Shown: positions 36,682-48,371 of the stretch, one piece after another
Numbering within the stretch: position 1 is the first letter of the stretch
Layout of the letters: each line of letters opens with the position of its first letter
DNA from: Gloeophyllum trabeum ATCC 11539
Lineage: Eukaryota; Basidiomycota; Agaricomycetes; Gloeophyllales; Gloeophyllaceae
Reading direction: 5' to 3'
NCBI RefSeq assembly: GCF_000344685.1
Contig: NW_006920415.1
Span: forward strand, 1,248,950-1,312,949
Length of the DNA stretch: 64,000 nucleotides
Made by a program: the position numbers and the translations under genes
Notes under the pieces: generated by a model
What the model was told of the DNA's origin: nothing
The model's database searches: none
What the model saw: the letters and a program-made list of their open reading frames with translations, nothing else

Positions 36682-39277
36682 ATGGCGACCGCGACGGCGA
36701 AGACGATGCTGGCGCCTACAGTGGAGGAGAGCAGAGAGAAGCGGCTGCAGAAGCAGCAGTCGCGGTACCGCGATCGCGGAGGGTCAGTATCACGCTTTCC
36801 GCTGACCTGAGGTGCTCCCTGACGTGTGACATATCTTGTACAGTATATTCGTACCCATGACGGAGAACCCCCTTATAGACATTTTACTCAGTCGCAAATT
36901 TCTGGCATCCCCTAAGAAAAAGTCTCAGAAAGAGCAGGGCGCGAGCCGTCGCGACAAGCCTTCCGCAAGCAACCACGCCGTCGCTTCATCGAGCCAAGTT
37001 CAGCCGCAAGCGTCAAGCTCCAAGATCGCTCCTGAAGAATTAACTAATAGGAGGACAAGTCCCCGTAAGAAGTCCGGCGCCGAGAGCCGGGATGCACATG
37101 AGCAGCAAGGGAGCAGTGGTATGTCGATGCCCTCACTAACATGATTTATGGTGGATGCAGCATACTGACGCTCAAGACCAGCAACCAATACCTCCAAGCA
37201 GCGCACTTCTACGAAAGGGAAGTTCAAAGCCACCACAAAGGGTGGGTACATTCAATTCTGGCACTGTGCATGTAATAAAGCAAACAATCCCTCTCAGGTG
37301 AAGAGGACCCTACCACTTCCAAATCACGCAAAACCACCACAACGAGAGCACCGTCGCGACCGACAGCTTCCCTTGATGGCTGTAGTGACGAAGGTACGGT
37401 ACTACCCATTGTAGCACCCCCGCATATGCCTTACCAAAGGCCAACAGACGTACCATTAGTCGCCAAGGGGAAGGCGAAGGCAGCACCGAGGAAGCAGGGT
37501 ACGCACAAGCATGTAATCGAATCGGAGAGCGAGCAGGAACCGCCCAAGAAACCGAAGAAAGCCACCGGCGGCTCGAAATCCTCCGCTTCGACCTCTACGT
37601 CTGCACCCAAGAGTCAGAAGGGACGTGGAAAGGTTCAAGCCGATACGGACGACGAGCCAACCACGTCTAAACCTAAACCTAAAGCAGATGCCAAGGGTAA
37701 GGGTAAGGCCAAGCAATTGAAGGAGGACGTTGCAGAAGAGCCTGGTAAGTCCTCGGATCCACAGACCGGCAGGATAACAATATTTACAAATCTATAATGC
37801 TTACCAGATCCCGCTCCCCCAAAGCCCGCGCCCAAAAAGCGGCAGCCAGCAAAACGCAAGACCAGCAAGGCCGACGAGTCCCAGACGGACGACAAGGCAA
37901 AGACCACCCACCGACCGCGCGGGCGTACAAAGGCCGCAGCCGCAAAGACCGAGACCGAGCGCGACGATACCGAAGCCGAGGGATCGGATGCCCCGACTCC
38001 TAAGACAGGGCGAAGCATCAAGGCGAAGGGAACTCACGCCGACTCGAAGGTGGGTAAGAAGCCCTCGGAGGATGAGCAGGAGGAGGAAGAGTCCGATGCT
38101 GCCCCTGTGCCTAAGCGGCGGAAGCGGCCTGTGACTATGATCTTGAGCGATATCGAGGAAGGGGAGGAGGAGGACGCTGCACCCCCCGCTGTGACCGCGG
38201 CAAAGGGTACTGGATCTAAGGCAACCGTCGGGCTGACGCCCCTGGCACGAGCAAGGGCAAAGACGAAGACGGGTAAAGGAAAGTCTGCCGCGGAAGAGGT
38301 GTCTGCTGTGAAGCGGAAGAAGCGTCCTCTGACGATCATGAGCGACGTCGAAGAAGGCCAGGCAGAGGAGCAGGTAGCTGCCGCCCCCACTAGCACCCGG
38401 GAGGATGCCCCGCGCAAGAAACCACGCGTAGAGCCGAAACAGACTGACGGTCCCACCGATATTGCGAGCACCTCCATGCGGAAGGAGAAGACTAAATCAG
38501 GGGACGCTGGCGTAGACTTCGATAAGACGACAGAAGTGCCGCGGAAAGCAGCAGCTTCCAAGTCAGTATCTAAGGATCAGGACGATGCACCGCCGTCCAA
38601 AACTGTCCGATCGCAGTCTGGCGCGGGGAGGGCTGGATCGCGGAAAGGGTCCACTGGCACCTCCGCGGTCCCTTCTGCCGCTGATGCTTCCGGGGATCTG
38701 ACAGTAGAACCAGCGCCTTCGGAGGACGCGAAGACCAAGACGTCCAAGCGCAAAGTGGAAGATAGGGAAGCGCCTGTCAAGAAGCGTGCGCGCAAGCATG
38801 AGGTGGAAGAGGGACAGGGACAGGGAGAGGACGAACGTAAGCGCGTTAACGTCGTGGATAGCTCGAGGGGACGCGCAGCCTTAGCTCCTATTACCGTGCT
38901 TTCTGCAGCGACCCCGTCAGATGCTGGTAAAGCCGGGGCGAAACCTGGTCCCGGCAGTGTTGGGTATGTCCACAAATTCGACAAATATGCTCAGACCGAC
39001 TCTAACTCTAATGTTAGTAGGGGAGAGAAAGAGAACAAGACTGCTAAAGAATCTGGGCAGGCAAGGAAACGCGGTGGGCCAAAAGTGAGTTCTGCCTCCT
39101 CTATGTTCTATGTTGTCTGTCTGATAGGAACGTCGACGTATCTTGCAGTTCCCTGACGCTCCGAGGGGACCGCCGCAGAGCGTGCTGGACTCGCTGCTGC
39201 GTAAACCGGGCGTGCGGCTTTCGTCGCCTGTGCATGCTGTAGACAGTGATGCGGACCCTATCGACTTTTTGTCGTGA
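36682..39277 (+). CDS. Low-complexity, basic/acidic nuclear-type protein with AT-hook-like motif
   Basis: I do not recognise the family. The most conserved-looking part is the N-terminus, EKRLQKQQSRYRDRGG joined to IFVPMTENPLIDILLSRK across the first intron (phase 2). Most of the rest is Lys/Arg/Glu/Ala/Ser-rich and probably disordered. Features include an AT-hook-like HRPRGRTK near 37.91 kb and many KKPKK or KRK patches that could act as nuclear signals. Two copies of one module read KRRKRPVTMILSDIEEGE (38.12 kb) and KRKKRPLTIMSDVEEGQ (38.31 kb). The tail is more ordered, with YVHKFDKYAQTD and PPQSVLDSLLRKPGVRLSS, and ends DPIDFLS with TGA at 39277. Six or seven exons are seen. A chromatin or replication role is only a guess from composition. 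Confidence 0.75.
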
Positions 39278-40394
39278 TGGTCTGGTTGTGAGCGCGAGCA
39301 TGAACGACTTCCTTCCTGCTGGTCGTATTGTGTTCTCTGGGTGTCACCCGGTGTTGTGGCTTCCACCGGTAGCCTTGACACGATCTGGTGCTGCCCGAGC
39401 CATGGGCCAACATGGGCAGCGAGGACTTGCATGTGGGACAACCCTGGGCACGTCGAGCTTGGGCGTCGCATCACTTTTGGCCGATGGCGGAACGTCGGCC
39501 CTGGACATCACACCACCCGCACTTGCTTGATGGGGGACGATGCGGTCTGCCCTCAGAAACTAGTCCCGTCGCTGCGAGGTTTCTTTCGAATTCGAGAAAC
39601 GTTTTATTCTGTATGGCGTTGCGAACCAGAGAGATTGAGCTGTGTCCTCGGAATTGCCTACTAAGTCCGGCTGAATTAGATTGAGGTGTACGATAGATTG
39701 AAAATCAGTCCTCGTAAATATGACAGGGCGTAAGCGATTGGCGGGGAACGCTGGACGACAAGTGTCGTGCCTGAGGCATTTACTTGGCTGTGGCTGAGGT
39801 GAAGCCGACCACTTTCTGGGTCTTTCTTCTGCCAGATACACGTAGCTTGCTGCGTCCATGAAGGCATCGTGACCGAACAAACTTTAAGGTTTCCCGGAGG
39901 ATTCACCAGAATGACCAGAATGACCAGAATCCGCTCTGCATCGGTCAGAGCACACGAGCAGACGTCGCTTCTAGGCGAGACGTCGGAAGGAGATCCAATC
40001 TGGCATGAGCCCGACATAGGAAATGGGCCTCTGATTGAGCACTGCTCGTCTGCAGGGAAGCCGTCAATCGCCACAGCAACTCAAAGTGCCCAGTGGCGGC
40101 TAAACCCATGCGGGTACTCTTGGGGCACTCGGTGTGCCATCCAGCAGGTGCGCAGCCAATCACCGCTCGCAGGGAAACGTCCGCATAGACGCCTCCATAA
40201 TAAACATGTACGATCAGGAAGACACGCCCCCTTATGGCGTCTGGTGCGTATATTTGGTCGCGACTCCCGCCATCTTTCTTCTCTGACAGATGATCACTCT
40301 TCGAGTCCCTTGTCTTTCCCTCCAGCGCGCCTGATCCTTACGTCGGAGGCGTTTCCTCTCCTCCACCGCCACCAGCCCGCAGACACCAGCAGCC
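39278..40394. other. Intergenic upstream of the G-alpha gene
   Basis: This 1.1 kb stretch lies between the charged nuclear-type gene and the G-alpha start. It includes a short tandem array of ACCAGAATG (two full copies and most of a third) at 39905-39930. Open frames on both strands are present but show no family motif. The last 200 bases are CT-rich, as is common in fungal leaders. Confidence 0.4.
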
Positions 40395-42319
40395 ATGGGC
40401 CGCTCGATCGACGTAGACGACCCCCTCAGCCTCGCGATAGCGCCCCCCGCAAATGAGACGCACGAAGAGCGCATAGCGCGTGAGAAGAGGGAGGCGGAGG
40501 CACGAAGAGTCAGCGATGAGATCGACGAGATGCTGCGGCAGGAAAGGGCTGCCATGAAAAAGCGGAGACCAGTCAAAGTCCTGCTGCTAGGGCAAAGCGA
40601 GAGCGGTTCGTACACACTATGCCTATCCCGAGACACCGCTGTAACACCGACTTGAATGCCTGCGTGCAGGCAAATCCACAACACTGAAGAGTATGTAATC
40701 ATCTTTCACGTCGGGGCGCATCGTGACCAGGCTCCAGACTTCCAGCTCACCTATGCCCGGAAGGCATGGGCGGAGGACCGCTCCTCGTGGAAGGCCGTTG
40801 TCCAATTCAACCTCGTCAGGAACATCAACACCCTTCTCGACATCATGTCGCGCGAGATGGGCACGCGCGCCCCGCGCTCCGACTCGCCCGACAGCGACCT
40901 CGACTACGACGAAGCGGATGACGCTGCCGCAGGTTCCGCAGATACAGATATGAATCCGAGTACGGCGCCCGCGCCCTTTACAGAACACCACCACGTCCTC
41001 AAGCTGCGCCTCGGTCCTCTCCGGCGGATTCAAGAAGAGCTCGAGGCGCGGCTCGGGTCCGGTGCATCCGAGCTCGTGCAGACGTCCTCATCCACGTCGG
41101 CAGGGCCGTTCGACAGCCCTCGCCGCCCGCAGGAGTTCTACGTGCGCTCGAATAACTGGAAGACGGCGTTGAAGAACTTCAGGCCGTTCGGGCGCGCGGA
41201 GGGGCGGCGCAGCAAGGACTTCGACACGGGGGAGGACGTGACCGAGGTGCTGGCGACGTGCCGCGAGGACATGAAAGCGCTGTGGGAGGATCCGGTCCTG
41301 CAAGACGTGCTCAGGAAGAACAAGATAAGGATGGAGGAGTCTTCCGGGTTGTGCGTTATTTTTGCCTGCTGGGATGCTGAGATGTTCCGTGGTTGCTGAC
41401 TAGCAATCTGTTCCCCAGCTTTCTGAACGATATCGACCGGATAGCGACGCGCGACTACGAGCCATCGGACGATGATGTCGTGCGTGCGCGTCTCCGAACG
41501 TTGGGCGTGCAAGAGTATAGATTCGTTTTTGAGATAGGCGAGTGTTGTCTAGGCTCACTGTGTGCCTTTGCTCATGTTTCACGACAGGCCGTACAGCAGG
41601 CCACGAATGGCTCATGTACGACGTCGGTGGTGCACGAACAAGTGTGAGTGCCCCTCGTAATCTGTTCTCATGCATTAATCTTTCCGTGCTCTATCAGCGC
41701 GCCGCATGGGTCCCCTACTTCGACGACGTCGACGCGGTGATCTTCCTCGCGCCCATCTCCGCGTTCGACGAGAAGCTCGCCGAGGACAAGCGCGTCAACC
41801 GCCTCGAGGACAGCTACCTCCTCTGGAAAGCCATCTGCGGGTGCAAGCCGCTCGCGAAGACGCAGATCATCTTGTTCCTGAACAAGATCGATCTGTTAGA
41901 GAAGAAGCTCGCGAGCGGGGTGAAGGTGAAGGACTATGTGCCGAGTTTTGGGGACAGGAGCAATGATGTGGCTACTGCTACGAAATGTATGTGGTTCGTG
42001 CAGGGGGAGGGGGCGCGCATGGCTGATTTGGGTTGGGGCCAGACTTCCAGCAACATTTTAGGGAGATTGCGAAGCAGAGCAATCCGGAGCCGCGCCCGTT
42101 CTTCGTCCATCTGACTACAGCTACCGTGAGGAAGTCTTTTGGTGTCGTGGAGGCTAGCTACTCACGCACTTGCCATTGATAGGACACAAAGTCCACAGCA
42201 GCCACATTGAGCGTAGGTGGGTGTTGGCAATACCTTTCACTACTGATAGTATCTGACCTCAGCACCCAGTGGAGGAGGGTATCTTGAGGGACCATTTACG
42301 ACGAGCTGACCTATTATAG
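40395..42319 (+). CDS. Atypical heterotrimeric G-protein alpha subunit
   Basis: This is a G-alpha-fold protein that would couple a receptor to signalling. Nine exons at 40395-40605, 40670-40690, 40738-41347, 41419-41537, 41588-41643, 41698-41986, 42043-42125, 42183-42216 and 42270-42319 total 1473 bases, or 490 residues. That is well above the usual 350. The P-loop is GQSESGKST, with GKST supplied by a 21-base exon 2. The long helical domain carries an acidic insert (DSDLDYDEADDAA). Switch I reads RLRTLGV and keeps the Arg and the first Thr. Switch II reads DVGGARTS, where DVGGQ is normal. The guanine motifs are NKID and TTATDTKS. The N-terminus MGRSIDVDD lacks Cys3. The C-terminus is LRRADLL. 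Intron 4 starts with GC (GCGAGT). Atypical G-alphas of this kind are known to be multiplied in mushrooms. Loss of the catalytic Gln predicts slow GTP hydrolysis. Confidence 0.9.
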
Positions 42320-42599
42320 AGTAACCACGGCCACTTGAAGACTGTTATACTGAAAAGATGTAGGCCATGCGCCGCGGTACTCTATCTCCGCCCATGCAAC
42401 ACTTATTTATTCCATCTACTGCTGACTCCCTTCTTGTAATTTGTTTTGTTGCTCTGACTTATCGCTTACTGTTCGTTGGCTGTAATGATATCAGCTTCGA
42501 GATCGTTCCTCCCATGTCTGCTGCTGTAGCTGAAAGCCTGAATGATGATACTGCGCAAGTAACACTGCGTACTGTGGCAAAGGCAACACTGTGCGCGCC
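42320..42599. other. G-alpha 3' flank up to the transposon end
   Basis: The 280 bases between the G-alpha stop codon and the left transposon end contain no recognisable gene. One 85-codon frame crosses into the transposon end and is likely chance. This stretch probably holds the G-alpha 3' UTR. Confidence 0.35.
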
Positions 42600-42622
42600 A
42601 GGCCGGCCTAAATTAGACCGGT
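42600..42622 (+). repeat. Left terminal inverted repeat of the transposon
   Basis: This 23-base segment starts AGGCCGGCCTAAATTAG and ends ACCGGT. It matches the reverse complement of 50554-50576 at 19 positions. Mismatches are at positions 3, 8, 14 and 16, and two of them are transitions of the C-to-T/G-to-A kind. The exact outer border is not fixed by a target duplication. Confidence 0.6.
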
Positions 42623-43773
42623 GATGGGTCAATTTTGTACTTTCGGCCAAAAAGTGGTCGAATAAGGTCGAAATAGCTTGCCGTATGGAAACCAGTTGGA
42701 ATTCCGAACTTGGGCATTCCATACGATAAACGGTCGAATTCTGTCTGTTGAATCCGCAGCAGCAGTCGTGAGAACCCACAGGTCGGAGTTCGAAGATCGG
42801 AATGATAGCCCCACTTGCGTCACTTCGTGACATGTTCAACTTGCCTCTGACCTCGACGCCGGCCCTTGCCATGAGCTCGCTGTTGCGCCGTCGTCGCCGC
42901 CGACGCCGCCGACGCCGCAGTGAGCAGCTCCGCTGGTATACATGGCCCTTCTTCCCCGGTGAACGTGTACTGTCGCAGGCTAGATGATGGCCGCGGTTCG
43001 GTCACTAAGGTGCGTCCATTCTCTCGATCCTGCGTCTCGACGAAGTCTAATACGTGTCTGTGTCGTAGGCCTGATAGTTGGTTGGTTGTTGTAAAGTGAG
43101 TATGGTACCCGTTGTACAATATGTTTACTGAATCTAAGATATCTCGACAGGATCGGTGTATCAACCACCTTGCCGCCATCTCCAGTGTCGAGCTATGCGA
43201 GTACGTGAGTGCTTCCTTGAGGCCGTGGTATGACTTCTACTGATCTAACATCTGGCAGGTAGTCTTTGTGTTGTTGCTGTTGGTAGGGATTTGAATAGGG
43301 AGCCCCGAGGAGGGGGGGCTGGGGGATGCATGGTTCAGGGTCAGGGCGGGTATGACACAGTTTGCTGTACTATTCTACACCGCCAAAGCACCATGAGCAG
43401 GAAGCAACGTGAGTGTGGCACGTGTAGCTGATGTACAGATACACCATGGATCTCCGCCACACACCGCCGTCAGCTACGTGTTTTCCCGTATGGAATGCAT
43501 GTGGCGATTCCACCTGGACTTCCAAATTCATATGAGTGTCGTTCACTATTTCTGCAGCTCATCACCGTGAGTCCCGTCCACAGTGAGAGCAGTGAGCTGC
43601 CATACAACCCCAAGGTGTGAATCTATGTGGCTGAGGCCACGTTCTGCACTTCGACAGCAGGTGTCATTCACCACTCAGTGGTATGAGTTACATGTAGATT
43701 TGTGACACACTTTTCGGTGTCCCTTGAACATGGTAATCAAGCTAGGATACTCATAAAATACATCATAAAAGCA
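42623..43773. other. Left arm of the transposon, subterminal repeats
   Basis: This 1.15 kb arm has no convincing gene. Motifs include TTCGGCC (42642), GGTCGAA-like units (42656, 42666, 42733) and a perfect 9-base inverted repeat, CGTATGGAA (42682-42690) with TTCCATACG (42717-42725). CCGTATGGAA recurs at 43486-43495. A GCC/GAC trinucleotide-rich run lies at 42885-42919. These repeated short motifs resemble transposase-binding subterminal arrays, which is an inference. Confidence 0.45.
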
Positions 43774-46700
43774 CTAAGCATGCTTCCGCTTTTTGGCAGA
43801 TGGTCCATCCCCTTCTCGCTGCTCCAGGGCTTCAACACCCGCCTCCCGCTGCTCGTGAGTGTTCCTGTCATCTGCTTGTTGCATGCGAGCACTCTCCTTG
43901 TCCTCCCGCTGCTTCTGGGCCTTTGCATCCTCCACCTTCTTCCGCTTCACATCTGTGTCAGCCCGCAGTTTTGCCGCAAACTCGGCATGCTTCTCCCGGC
44001 GGTCATTCTCTCCTTGAAACCTTGGCATAGGCCGTGTGAGGTGTCGAGGCAGGACTTGACGGAGCAGGTGAGGATTATGCAGGGAATGAGTATTGATCAG
44101 ATAGTGATCCTTCGACTTATGCTGGATGAAGGTCTCCACAATGTTTGTCTCGAGACGTTCCTGTATCTTTGCTCTACGTCCCGAAGCATCGCACATCTCT
44201 TTTTGGCAGTTATGCAGAACATTAATAGAGAAATCAATCATCTAAGCATTTCAGAACAAACACTGTTAGTCTCTAGTCTTTAGATTTTGCTAAGGCACAT
44301 ACCGATGCAGAAACCACTATGAGTGTTGGTTCTCCACAGCGGCGAGAAAGCGTCGGCATGCCAAATATTGCATCACGTGTCTGGCCAATGTCGAAGCGCT
44401 CCAATGTAGTAGCAATCTCATCACTTCCCTCATCCTTGAGGATCTCGACAATGCGACCAATCATCCTTTCAGGTGGGTCCTGCATCATGATACATGTCAG
44501 AATCTTTACGGAGGTATTGCAGAGTGGGCATACAGCAATTGGGGACTCTGCCACAACCCAGGTGCCACAGCCACAGGCTTCGTGGGTCTTTGATACTACA
44601 TACTTGCATGGAAGCCATTTTGATGAGGCCTTGGCCTTGACCGAAGCACGGTTGACCGCCTTATAGGCAAGAGTGCTCTCCCACTCAGCAGTACACCGTT
44701 TCCGCTGGCCCTTACCCGGCAGATAAGCAGCCAATCTAATGGAGCCTGAGTGCTTGTCAGTGACAGTGTCGGATCAAGGGGAAAAAGAGGATGTACCGAT
44801 GGGCAGATCATTACCAGTGGACCATCCAAGATGCCTTTGGATAATGGGATGCTGCTGAAGATAATCCCTTACACTAGGCCCAGCACATTCCCAGCCATTG
44901 TTATCTATTGCTGATGGCCAGAACCCACCTAATATACGGTGCTTAAACCCCTCCTGACACGCTAAATTGATTGCAATATCACGGCTGGGCTAGATGATTT
45001 GAAAACACTGAACAGTTCCTGAATACCCCATTGTAGCACTCAAAAATTTCGTCCATTTCCCCCAGGATCGGCCCCAGGCGCCGGATATCATCCTTTATGT
45101 GCGGGAGGAGATGCAGCTTCATCTTCGTGATGATCTTTGATGGGTCGATCTCTGCAAACGTATCCAGGACATTTCCTACTGCCACATCAAGGTCCTGCTG
45201 AATGAACAGTGATCCTCAGAGACTAATTAATCGGCTAGAATATGCTACTTACAAAGTATTCATCCATATCATGGATTTCAGGATACCATAGCAGTGCAAT
45301 CAATTCACCGCATGCCTTCCAGAGTAAGAAATATACCGGGTCCACGAGATCGTGAAGTGCAAAGATGCTGACTTGTGCAACCGTCTTCAGCTGCCGCCCG
45401 ATAAGTGAGTTAGCGTATTGCATGAGGTACTCAGCCCGTATTGGATGAATCGAGAGCCCGTTTGCATCGATTGACTGTAGCCGGATGGTATATGTTTTCT
45501 TCTGCTCATCGGACCAGGCACTGTGTGTCCCATGCCAGGTGTACTTTACAATCCCAAGGAGTATTGTATGCAATATTTCCACCGGCGTATCTTTTGCAGG
45601 ATCAAATCCTGGAAGCCCTAGAGTCAAGCGATATAAAGTTATACACAAATACGAGCCAACCTTTCATTGTAAGCACAGGGTTAATAACATCACGTCTTCG
45701 GCTTTGTACCCATTCCATGAGCTCGGCATTTATACTTGCTGCAGTTCGCTTTCGGTCCTTCTTCATTTCCCGAGCCCGGTCAATTACTTGGTCAATCCAT
45801 GGTAGACTGTATCCATCCTTCACTCCTGTTGATGTCTGGAGTTCCTCCACACGCTTGGCTACTCCAGTGGTGGCAGCATCAAACTGCCGTTCCACTTCTG
45901 TGATTGTTGCCTGCGCCGTGCGAGAAGCACCAACCTTTGGAAGGTAAGTGTGAGTACCCAGCCATTATATATCAGATACTAGTGTAACGCACATGGAATA
46001 AGCTTTCATACCCCTCATCCGTCTGTTTGTACTCCTGAGTTCCACCGGCATTACATTTTCTACAATAATAATTGCCTTTCCCACCAATGTGGCCACACAT
46101 CTCACTCTGTAAAGGATTATCACCTGGACCAGTGTTCGTAAACAGACGGAATCGTGTATCCTGCCCTGTCTTTGCATCTCGGACTCGGACCGGCTCATGA
46201 TGTGTCTCTCTACAGCACCATTAGTCTGATAGGATGAAGTTATGTCATACTCACGTACTCAACCGTCTCCTTAAATGCTCGGAATTGTTCAGGAGCACTT
46301 GCATGCTGAGATGTTGAAACAAAATGGACATGAATTTCCTGCTGAAGCAGATGCCGTGGAAGGTTTCGATGGACCACACATGCATTGATATGTTTATTAT
46401 ACGACTTGGATCTATTTCCCGATACATCGTCTGACCAATAGTCAATGAAGCTCGTATAGAGTGGATCACCCCCGGCAATTTCACGGAGAGGATTGGGCAT
46501 ACGAGCTTGATGCCCGGCATCTGTAGTCGCTTCTGTTTAAGGCAACTCAGAATTAAGTGCGGTGCTTCTGAGGGCTTACTCACGGTCACAATTGGGTACC
46601 AGATTGCGGTCTATCAGATCTAGGAAATCCGCCTCAAGGTCCTTCGTCTCAATTATTATTGTACTGGTGTCGTCAACCCTGTATGTCCCCTGTGAATAGC

Positions 46701-48146
46701 GTGAATTATTAAAACTTGGTACTGGACTTTCATGTCACAAACAAACATACATCTTCATTTGGTCGGACAGCATATGCATCAGCAACAATCTCCCCATCTG
46801 TTTCCCTTTCCAGCCAGCGTATAGGTACAGTAAACTGTCCATTCTTCATACGCGCAAATTCGTTGACGTAGTAGTGATGATCCTGACCAGCATCATACAT
46901 CGGACTGAGCATGTCAAGGTCCAATTCCTTTCGGAACTTCTCCGCATGCCAAACCTCGCTGATTGCACCACTTGGTATCACGGGATACAGATGCATATGT
47001 TTACGAACAGCTAGGGTGGACCAGTCCTAGTACTTTCAGGTAAGTGAAGCTTAGCAGGCATGTCACAGACAGCGTACTTTTGCAATCAATGTGCGAACAT
47101 CATTGTAGTAGAATATATTCCCTCTCCCCGTCTGGTGTTGACGAGTGGGGATGCCACAATGCTCACGTAGTTGCTTTTGCAGATGACGGAGTCCATCAAA
47201 TGATGGTACATCCTTTGAACCCGACTCCTTGAGTACAAAGATAAAAATCCGCATCAAGGAGTCTGAGACTCTCATGCGCGGTAAGTTATCTATCATATCC
47301 AAGAGGAACATCTGATAATGACATAAGTTGAATGTTATAAAGGTATATTGTAGCCTCACTTACTGTTTTCGAACCATACGGAAACCATTCAGACCCCGGA
47401 GAGCAAGCAGGCAGCTCGCCGAATGCATGCTGACGGATCTCATCAACGGTAAGCTGTTCGTGCTCCTCTATCATGCCAACAGTGAGCCCGGACTATATTC
47501 AGATTATATATGTTACTCACTGATGTTCTCCAATGCATCTGCGAGGATATCTTCCTCTGCATTCAAGTCTTCCCACTGGCGATCGACCACATCTGAATCG
47601 ATGTGCTTGTCTTCTGCCAAGTCGAGCTCATCTACGGCACCCCATAAGCGTGTGATAGCTTTCTCCAGCCGCACTCGCTCCTCTTCCTCAGGATCAAGAC
47701 CACAGTCAAAGTCAATACTACCCATCTCGACATCTTCCCACATCCGCGCTTCCGACGCAGACATCTCGCTTTTCTCAAGTCCCGTCAGCTTCTCGCGCGC
47801 AGTGATGTATGCAGGCCTGAGCGTTGAGGAACCGCCGTCTGCCTCCAGGGTGCGTAACTCCGCCTCATATTGCTCAGTTCGTTCTTTAATCTCTTTTTCC
47901 TTGGCTCGGCGAGCTTCATATTTCTTGGCATTCAAGAGGTGAGTCGGAGATGTGATATGTCCTGACAGACTCTTCCGTTCTATCCATTGACGGTTCTGTG
48001 GAACATAGGGGGCACACTTAATACATCGGAACTTCTTCGTCTCAGGAGACTGTTCAAAGTCTTGAAAAAATCGTAAGTGGCCTGCCCATAATATCACAAG
48101 GAATGTATTGCTTACATGGAGGCGCTGGTGCTGCAAGAACCGGCAT
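43774..48146 (-). CDS. Transposase, CACTA/Plavaka-like, probably frameshifted
   Basis: The protein begins [10 protein letters not shown], splicing 48116 to 48060, and continues with a C2H2-like finger (FRCIKC, later H-x5-H in [16 protein letters not shown]). A coiled, acidic region follows. Core family segments then appear: DLPLYTSF-like [48 protein letters not shown], a CRKC finger, [30 protein letters not shown] and [10 protein letters not shown]. The C-terminal part has CGCGTWV, CPLC and [16 protein letters not shown], and ends in a charged coiled coil with KKRKHA. About a dozen exons join in phase. One junction fails at about 44992-44998, where the expected SNH-x-APSRDIA is read as NHLA followed by a +1/-2 shift (CTAGCCCAGCCGTGAT). 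No intron explains the shift. It is most likely a mutated but otherwise complete transposase. An undetected alternative splice is the other reading. Confidence 0.75.
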
Positions 48147-48371
48147 ACTTCTGTTGATACGGGAGCGATGGCCAGGACAAGTCTTAATTCCGGAGCTGCA
48201 AAAGGTAAAGCATTCGGAAGCCACGACTTGAATGTGGCAAACGCGACCGTGCGAATATCGAGTAATCTGCCACAACGCGTCTGCTTATAAAGGTGCGTTA
48301 GATGAGTGGCACACCTTTCCTTCCTCCACCACACATTTCGCTAATCTGTTTGTCCAGAGTATTGCCTCGAA

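Noticed and set aside
43800..44283. Plus-strand hydrophobic frame in the transposon
   Set aside because: It is the antisense of the transposase's charged C-terminal coiled coil.
44978..45035. A short intron at the SNH/APSRDIA site to rescue the transposase
   Set aside because: The possible introns are 19 or about 36 bases and the longer one would delete conserved residues, so a frameshift is the simpler reading.
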